64,000 bases of DNA from contig JAPDOI010000009.1 in NCBI GenBank assembly GCA_029168955.1, positions 1,116,001 to 1,180,000 of the forward strand. The letters run 5' to 3'. The notes under the pieces are model-generated. The model was not told the origin of the DNA and searched no databases. It saw only the letters and a list, made by a program, of their open reading frames with translations. Position numbers and translations under genes: made by a program. Each line of letters begins with the position of its first letter. Within the stretch, counting starts at the first letter, position 1. The stretch comes from Aplectana chamaeleonis (taxonomy: Eukaryota; Nematoda; Chromadorea; Rhabditida; Cosmocercidae). Positions 56,146-64,000 of this stretch are shown piece by piece.

Positions 56146-59100
56146 CATTTCAATCTAGCATGTCTACTGGAGATGGCACGAGTGCGTCGGTGGGATCGCA
56201 TGACCTGTGATGAAGGTTAACGAAACTTTAACAGACATTTTCAAATTTTAAACGACTCCCTCTACCAATCCTTGACAGATGACGCAGAGCAGGCCACACT
56301 GGCAGACATCCTACAGCTCACGATTTCGATTGTCTTCAATATAAAGAGTTTTCGGGAACACCTCCCTCCCGCCCACAGAATGAAAGAAAAGTTTTCGCTC
56401 GCCAGGCATTCAACGTAGCATGTCTACTGGAGATGGCACGAGTGCGTCGGTGGGATCGCATGACCTGTGATGAAGGTTAACGAAACTTTAACGGACATTT
56501 TCAAAATTTAAACGACTCCCTCTACCAATCCTAGACAGATGACGCAGAGCAGGCCTCACTGGCAGACATCCTACGGCTCACGATTTCGATTGTCTTCAAT
56601 ATAAAGAGTTTTCGGGAACACCTCCCTCCCGCCCACAGAATGAAAGAAAAGTTATCGCTCGCCGGGCATTCAATGTAGCATGTCTACTGGAGATGGAACG
56701 AGTGCGTCGGCGGGATCGCATGACCTGTGATGAAGGTTAACGAAACTTTAACAGACATTTTCAAAATTTAAACGACTCCCTCTACCAATCCTTGACAGAT
56801 GACGCAGAGCAGGCCTCACTGGCAGACATCCTACGGCTCACGATTTCGATTGTCTTCAATATAAAGAGTTTTCGGGAACACCTCCCTCCCGCCCACAGAA
56901 TGAAAGAAAAGTTATCGCTCGCCGGGCATTCAATGTAGCATGTCTACTGGAGATGGAACGAGTGCGTCGGTGGTATCGCACGACCTGTGATGAAGGTTAA
57001 CGAAACTTTAACAGACATTTTCAAAATTTAAACGACTCCCTCTACCAATCCTTGACAGATGACGCAGAGCAGGCCTCACTGGCAGACATCCTACGGCTCA
57101 CGCTTTCGATTTTCTTCAATATAAAGAGTTTTCGGGAACACCTCCCTCCCGCCCACAGAATGAAAGAAAAGTTTTCGTTCGCCAGGCATTCAATGTGGCA
57201 TGTCTACTGGAGATGGCACGAGTGCGTCGGTGGGATCGCATGACCTGTGATGAAGGTTAACGAAACTTTAACAGACATATTCAAAATTTAAACGACTCCC
57301 TCTACCAATCCTTGACAGCTGGCGCAGAGCAGGCCTCACTGGCAGACATCCTACGGCTCACGATTTCGATTGTCTTCAATATAAAGAGTTTTCGGGAACA
57401 CCTCCCTCCCGCCCACGGAATGGAAGAAAAGTTTTCGCTCGCCGGGCATTCAATGTAGCATGTCTACTGGAGATGGCACGAGTGCGTCGGTGGGATCGCA
57501 TGACCTGTGATGAAGGTTAACGAAACTTTAACAGACATTTTCAAAATTTAAACGACTCCTCTACCAATCCTTGACAGCTGGCGCAGAGCAGGCCTCACTG
57601 GCAGACATCCTACGGCTCACGATTTCGATTGTCTTCAATATAAAGAGTTTTCGGGAACACCTCCTCCCGCCCACGGAATGGAAGAAAAGTTTTCGCTCGC
57701 CGGGCATTCAATGCAGCATGTCTACTGGAGATGGCACGAGTGCGTCGGTGGGATCGCATGACCTGTGATAAAGGTTAACGAAACTTTAACAGACATTTTC
57801 AAAATTTAAACGACTCCCTCTACCAATCCTTGACAGCTGGCGCAGAGCAGGCCTCACTGGCAGACATCCTACGGCTCACGATTTCGATTGTCTTCAATAT
57901 AAAGAGTTTTCAGGAACACCTCCTCCCGCCCACGGAATGGAAGAAAAGTTTTTCGCTCGCCGGGCATTCAATGTAGCATGTCTACTGGAGATGGCACGAG
58001 TGCGTCGGTGGGATCGCATGACCTGTGATGAAGGTTAACGAAACTTTAACAGACATTTTCAAAATTTAAACGACTCCTCTACCAATCCTTGACAGCTGGC
58101 GCAGAGCAGGCCTCACTGGCAGACATCCTACGGCTCACGATTTCGATTGTCTTCAATATAAAGAGTTTTCGGGAACACCTCCTCCCGCCCACGGAATGGA
58201 AGAAAAGTTTTCGCTCGCCGGGCATTCAATGTAGCATGTCTACTGGAGATGGCACGAGTGCGTCGGTGGGATCGCATGACCTGTGATGAAGGTTAACGAA
58301 ACTTTAACAGACATTTTCAAAATTTAAAAGACTCCCTCTACCAATCCTTGACAGATGACGCAGAGCAGGCCTCACTGGCAGACATCCTACGGCTCACGAT
58401 TTCGATTGTCTTCAATATAAAGAGTTTTCGGGAACACCTCCCTCCCGCCCACAGAATGAAAGAAAGGTTTTCGCTCGCCAGGCATTCAATGTGGCATGTC
58501 TACTGGAGATGGCACGAGTGCGTCGGTGGGATCGCATGACCTGTGATGAAGGTTAACGAAACTTTAACAGACATTTTCAAAATTTGAACGACTCCTCTAC
58601 CAATCCTTGACAGATGACGCAGAGCAGGCCTCACTGGCAGACATCCTACGGCTCACGATTTCGATTGTCTTCAATATAAAGAGTTTTCGGGAACACCTCC
58701 CTCCCGCCCACAGAATGAAAGAAAGGTTTTCGCTCGCCAGGCATTCAATGTGGCATGTCTACTGGAGATGGCACGAGTGCGTCGGTGGGATCGCATGACC
58801 TGTGATGAAGGTTAACGAAACTTTAACAGACATTTTCAAAATTTAAACGACTCCCTCTACCAATCCTTGACAGATGACGCAGAGCAGGCCTCACTGGCAG
58901 ACATCCTACGGCTCACGATTTCGATTGTCTTCAATATAAAGAGTTTTCGGGAACACCTCCCTCCCGCCCACAGAATGAAAGAAAAGTTTTCGCTCGCCGG
59001 GCATTCAATGTAGCATGTCTACTGGAGATGGCACGAGTGCGTCGGTGGGATCGCATGACCTGTGATGAAGGTTAACGAAACTTTAACAGACATTTTCAAA

Positions 59101-62100
59101 ATTTAAACGACTCCCTCTACCAATCCTTGACAGATGGCGCAGAGCAGGCCTCACTGGCAGACATCCTACGGCTCACGATTTCGATTGTCTTCAATATAAA
59201 GAGTTTTCGGGAACACCTCCTCCCGCCCACAGAATGAAAGAAAGGTTTTCGCTCGCCAGGCATTCAATGTGGCATGTCTACTGGAGATGGCACGAGTGCG
59301 TCGGAGGGCTAGCATGACCTGGGATGAAGGTTAACGAAACTTTAACAGACATTTTCAAAATTTAAACGACTCCCTCTACCAATCCTTGACAGATGGCGCA
59401 GAGCAGGCCTCACTGGCAGACATCCTACGGCTCACGATTTCGATTGTCTTCAATATAAAGAGTTTTCGGGAACACCTCCCTCCCGCCCACAGAATGAAAG
59501 AAAAGTTTTCGCTCGCCGGGCATTCAATGTAGCATGTCTACTGGAGATGGCACGAGTGCGTCGGTGGGATCGCATGACCTGTGATGAAGGTTAACGAAAC
59601 TTTAACAGACATTTTCAAAATTTAAACGACTCCCTCTACCAATCCTTGACAGATGGCGCAGAGCAGGCCTCACTGGCAGACATCCTACGGCTCACGATTT
59701 CGATTGTCTTCAATATAAAGAGTTTTCGGGAACACCTCCCTCCCGCCCACGGAATGGAAGAAAAGTTTTTCGCTCGCCGGGCATTCAATGCAGCATGTCT
59801 ACTGGAGATGGCACGAGTGCGTCGGTGGGATCGCATGACCTGTGATAAAGGTTAACGAAACTTTAACAGACATTTTCAAAATTTAAACGACTCCTCTACC
59901 AATCCTTGACAGCTGGCGCAGAGCAGGCCTCACTGGCAGACATCCTACGGCTCACGATTTCGATTGTCTTCAATATAAAGAGTTTTCGGGAACACCTCCC
60001 TCCCGCCCACGGAATGGAAGAAAAGTTTTCGCTCGCCGGGCATTCAATGTAGCATGTCTACTGGAGATGGCACGAGTGCGTCGGTGGGATCGCATGACCT
60101 GTGATAAAGGTTAACGAAACTTTAACAGACATTTTCAAAATTTAAACGACTCCCTCTACCAATCCTTGACAGCTGGCGCAGAGCAGGCCTCACTGGCAGA
60201 CATCCTACGGCTCACGATTTCGATTGTCTTCAATATAAAGAGTTTTCGGGAACACCTCCCTCCCGCCCACGGAATGGAAGAAAAGTTTTCGCTCGCCGGG
60301 CATTCAATGTAGCATGTCTACTGGAGATGGCACGAGTGCGTCGGTGGGATCGCATGACCTGTGATGAAGGTTAACGAAACTTTAACAGACATTTTCAAAA
60401 TTTGAACGACTCCCTCTACCAATCCTTGACAGATGACGCAGAGCAGGCCTCACTGGCAGACATCCTACGGCTCACGATTTCGATTGTCTTCAATATAAAG
60501 AGTTTTCGGGAACACCTCCCTCCCGCCCACAGAATGAAAGAAAGGTTTTCGCTCGCCAGGCATTCAATGTGGCATGTCTACTGGAGATGGCACGAGTGCG
60601 TCGGTGGGATCGCATGACCTGTGATGAAGGTTAACGAAACTTTAACAGACATTTTCAAAATTTGAACGACTCCCTCTACCAATCCTTGACAGATGACGCA
60701 GAGCAGGCCTCACTGGCAGACATCCTACGGCTCACGATTTCGATTGTCTTCAATATAAAGAGTTTTCGGGAACACCTCCCTCCCGCCCACAGAATGAAAG
60801 AAAGGTTTTCGCTCGCCAGGCATTCAATGTGGCATGTCTACTGGAGATGGCACGAGTGCGTCGGTGGGATCGCATGACCTGTGATGAAGGTTAACGAAAC
60901 TTTAACAGACATTTTCAAAATTTAAACGACTCCCTCTACCAATCCTTGACAGATGGCGCAGAGCAGGCCTCACTGGCAGACATCCTACGGCTCACGATTT
61001 CGATTGTCTTCAATATAAAGAGTTTTCGGGAACACCTCCCTCCCGCCCACAGAATGAAAGAAAAGTTTTCGCTCGCCGGGCATTCAATGTAGCATGTCTA
61101 CTGGAGATGGCACGAGTGCGTCGGTGGGATCGCATGACCTGTGATGAAGGTTAACGAAACTTTAACAGACATTTTCAAAATTTAAACGACTCCCTCTACC
61201 AATCCTTGACAGATGGCGCAGAGCAGGCCTCACTGGCAGACATCCTACGGCTCACGATTTCGATTGTCTTCAATATAAAGAGTTTTCGGGAACACCTCCT
61301 CCCGCCCACAGAATGAAAGAAAGGTTTTCGCTCGCCAGGCATTCAATGTGGCATGTCTACTGGAGATGGCACGAGTGCGTCGGTGGGCTAGCATGACCTG
61401 TGATGAAGGTTAACGAAACTTTAACAGACATTTTCAAAATTTAAACGACTCCCTCTACCAATCCTTGACAGATGGCGCAGAGCAGGCCTCACTGGCAGAC
61501 ATCCTACGGCTCACGATTTCGATTGTCTTCAATATAAAGAGTTTTCGGGAACACCTCCCTCCCGCCCACAGAATGAAAGAAAAGTTTTCGCTCGCCAGGC
61601 ATTCAATGTGGCATGTCTACTGGAGATGGCACGAATGCGTCGGTGGGATCGCATGACCTGTGATGAAGGTTAACGAAACTTTAACAGACATTTTCAAAAT
61701 TTAAACGACTCCCTCTACCAATCCTTGACAGATGGCGCAGAGCAGGCCTCACTGGCAGACATCCTACGGCTCACGATTTCGATTGTCTTCAATATAAAGA
61801 GTTTTCGGGAACACCTCCTCCCGCCCACAGAATGAAAGAAAGGTTTTCGCTCGCCAGGCATTCAATGTGGCATGTCTACTGGAGATGGCACGAGTGCGTC
61901 GGTGGGCTAGCATGACCTGTGATGAAGGTTAACGAAACTTTAACAGACATTTTCAAAATTTAAACGACTCCCTTTACCAATCCTTGACAGATGGCGCAGA
62001 GCAGGCCTCACTGGCAGACATCCTACGGCTCACGGTTTCGATTGTCTTCAATATAAAGAGTTTTCGGGAACACCTCCCTCCCGCCCACAGAATGAAAGAA

Positions 62101-64000
62101 AAGTTTTCGCTCGCCGGGCATTCAATGTAGCATGTCTACTGGAGATGGCACGAGTGCGTCGGTGGGATCGCATGACCTGTGATGAAGGTTAACGAAACTT
62201 TAACAGACATTTTCAAAATTTAAACGACTCCCTCTACCAATCCTTGACAGATGGCGCAGAGCAGGCCTCACTGGCAGACATCCTACGGCTCACGATTTCG
62301 ATTGTCTTCAATATAAAGAGTTTTCGGGAACACCTCCCTCCCGCCCACAGAATGAAAGAAAGGTTTTCGCTCGCCAGGCATTCAATGTGGCATGTCTACT
62401 GGAGATGGCACGAGTGCGTCGGTGGGCTAGCATGACCTGTGATGAAGGTTAACGAAACTTTAACAGACATTTTCAAAATTTAAACGACTCCCTTTACCAA
62501 TCCTTGACAGATGGCGCAGAGCAGGCCTCACTGGCAGACATCCTACGGCTCACGATTTCGATTGTCTTCAATATAAAGAGTTTTCGGGAACACCTCCCTC
62601 CCGCCCACAGAATGAAAGAAAGGTTTTCGCTCGCCAGGCATTCAATGTGGCATGTCTACTGGAGATGGCACGAGTGCGTCGGTGGGCTAGCATGACCTGT
62701 GATGAAGGTTAACGAAACTTTAACAGACATTTTCAAAATTTAAACGACTCCCTCTACCAATCCTTGACAGATGGCGCAGAGCAGGCCTCACTGGCAGACA
62801 TCCTACGGCTCGCGATTTTGATTGTCTTCAATATAAAGAGTTTTCGTGAACACCTCCCTCCCGCCCACAGAATGAAAGAAAAGTTTTCGCTCGCCGGGCA
62901 TTCAATGTAGCATGTCTACTGGAGATGGCACGAGTGCGTCGGTGGGATCGCATGACCTGTGATGAAGGTTAACGAAACTTTAACAGACATTTTCAAAATT
63001 TAAACGACTCCCTCTACCAATCCTTGACAGCTGGCGCAGAGCAGGCCTCACTGGCAGACATCCTACGGCTCACGATTTCGATTGTCTTCAATATAAAGAG
63101 TTTTCGGGAACACCTCCTCCCGCCCACAGAATGAAAGAAAAGTTTTCGCTCGCCGGGCATTCAATGTAGCATGTCTACTGGAGATGGCACGAGTGCGTCG
63201 GTGGGATCGCATGACCTGTGATGAAGGTTAACGAAACTTTAACAGACATTTTCAAAATTTAAACGACTCCTCTACCAATCCTTGACAGATGGCGCAGAGC
63301 AGGCCTCACTGGCAGACATCCTACGGCTCACGATTTCGATTGTCTTCAATATAAAGAGTTTTCGGGAACACCTCCTCCCGCCCACAGAATGAAAGAAAAG
63401 TTTTCGCTCGCCGGGCATTCAATGTAGCATGTCTACTGGAGATGGCACGAGTGCGTCGGTGGGATCGCATGACCTGTGATGAAGGTTAACGAAACTTTAA
63501 CAGACATTTTCAAAATTTAAACGACTCCCTCTACCAATCCTTGACAGATGGCGCAGAGCAGGCCTCACTGGCAGACATCCTACGGCTCACGATTTCGATT
63601 GTCTTCAATATAAAGAGTTTTCGGGAACACCTCCCTCCCGCCCACAGAATGAAAGAAAAGTTTTCGCTCGCCGGGCATTCAATGTAGCATGTCTACTGGA
63701 GATGGCACGAGTGCGTCGGTGGGATCGCATGACCTGTGATGAAGGTTAACGAAACATTAACAGACATTTTCAAAATTTAAACGACTCCCTGTACCAATCC
63801 TTGACAGATGGCGCAGAGCAGGCCTCACTGGCAGACATCCTACGGCTCACGATTTCGATTGTCTTCAATATAAAGAGTTTTCGTGAACACCTCCCTCCCG
63901 CCCACAGAATGAAAGAAAAGTTTTCGCTCGCCAGGCATTCAATGTGGCATGTCTACTGGAGATGGCACGAGTGCGTCGGTGGGCTAGCATGACCTGTGAT
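56146..64000. repeat. 259/260-bp satellite, about 30 copies, open at the window end
   Basis: Units contain GACTCCCTCTACCAATCCTT, GCAGAGCAGGCCTCACTGGC, TTCAATATAAAGAGTTTTCG and GGTGGGATCGCATGACCTGT. Copies differ at diagnostic sites: CAGATGGCG/CAGATGACG/CAGCTGGCG, CTCCCTCCC/CTCCTCCC, ATGTAGCATG/ATGTGGCATG, GGGATCGCATG/GGGCTAGCATG. Some copies keep a 63-71 codon frame, but one-base length differences between units break it. No boundary is seen on the right. Confidence 0.96.

Noticed and set aside
57052..63992. Recurring 60-71 codon frames (TDGAEQASLADILRL... type)
   Set aside because: They repeat once per satellite unit; single-base length variants and stop-creating differences break them between copies, so they do not behave like genes.
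46789..64000. CRISPR array
   Set aside because: Direct tandem repeats without unique spacers, in a eukaryotic context and with no cas genes.
1..64000. Telomere repeat or spliced-leader RNA gene
   Set aside because: No TTAGGC run and no SL1-like sequence was seen on either strand.

Overview
This is a eukaryotic window, most likely from a nematode (strongylid or hookworm-like; inference). One intron-rich gene has several 54-65 bp introns and mostly pyrimidine-CAG splice acceptors. The rest is non-coding DNA packed with small inverted-repeat DNA transposons, two decayed non-LTR retrotransposons and very large satellite arrays. There are no operons or bacterial-type gene clusters, and no tRNA or rRNA gene could be supported.

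Layout. 0-27 kb is gene-free as far as I can see: many terminal-inverted-repeat (TIR) elements, often nested, a 5'-truncated LINE (8.2-10.1 kb), and two microsatellite blocks in opposite orientation (16.8 and 17.8 kb). 27.9-40.4 kb holds the one protein gene I can support, on the minus strand. Its exons are too short to show up as long ORFs, but 11 of them join in phase into a protein colinear with CCZ1, the partner of MON1/SAND-1 in the Rab7 exchange factor of endosome maturation. Its long introns hold mobile elements, including an apparently full-length but frameshifted 3.4-kb LINE (33,784-37,220) with a 12-bp target duplication, in antisense to the gene. 40.4-46.5 kb is again TIR elements, including a pair of related sequences that give a filled site and an empty site for one insertion, and an ~800-bp fold-back with 246-bp arms.

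46.8-64 kb is almost wholly tandem repeat: a 5-kb array of a 21-bp unit whose period keeps long reading frames open on both strands, then a ~207-bp satellite, a ~331-bp satellite, and about 30 copies of a 259/260-bp satellite that runs off the end of the window.

The strongest results are the reconstructed ccz-1 gene, the dated nesting order of several elements (8-bp, 3-bp and TA target duplications read directly), the 2A-like plus PHD-finger N terminus of the intronic LINE, and the satellite cluster. No clear new defence or metabolic system was found.
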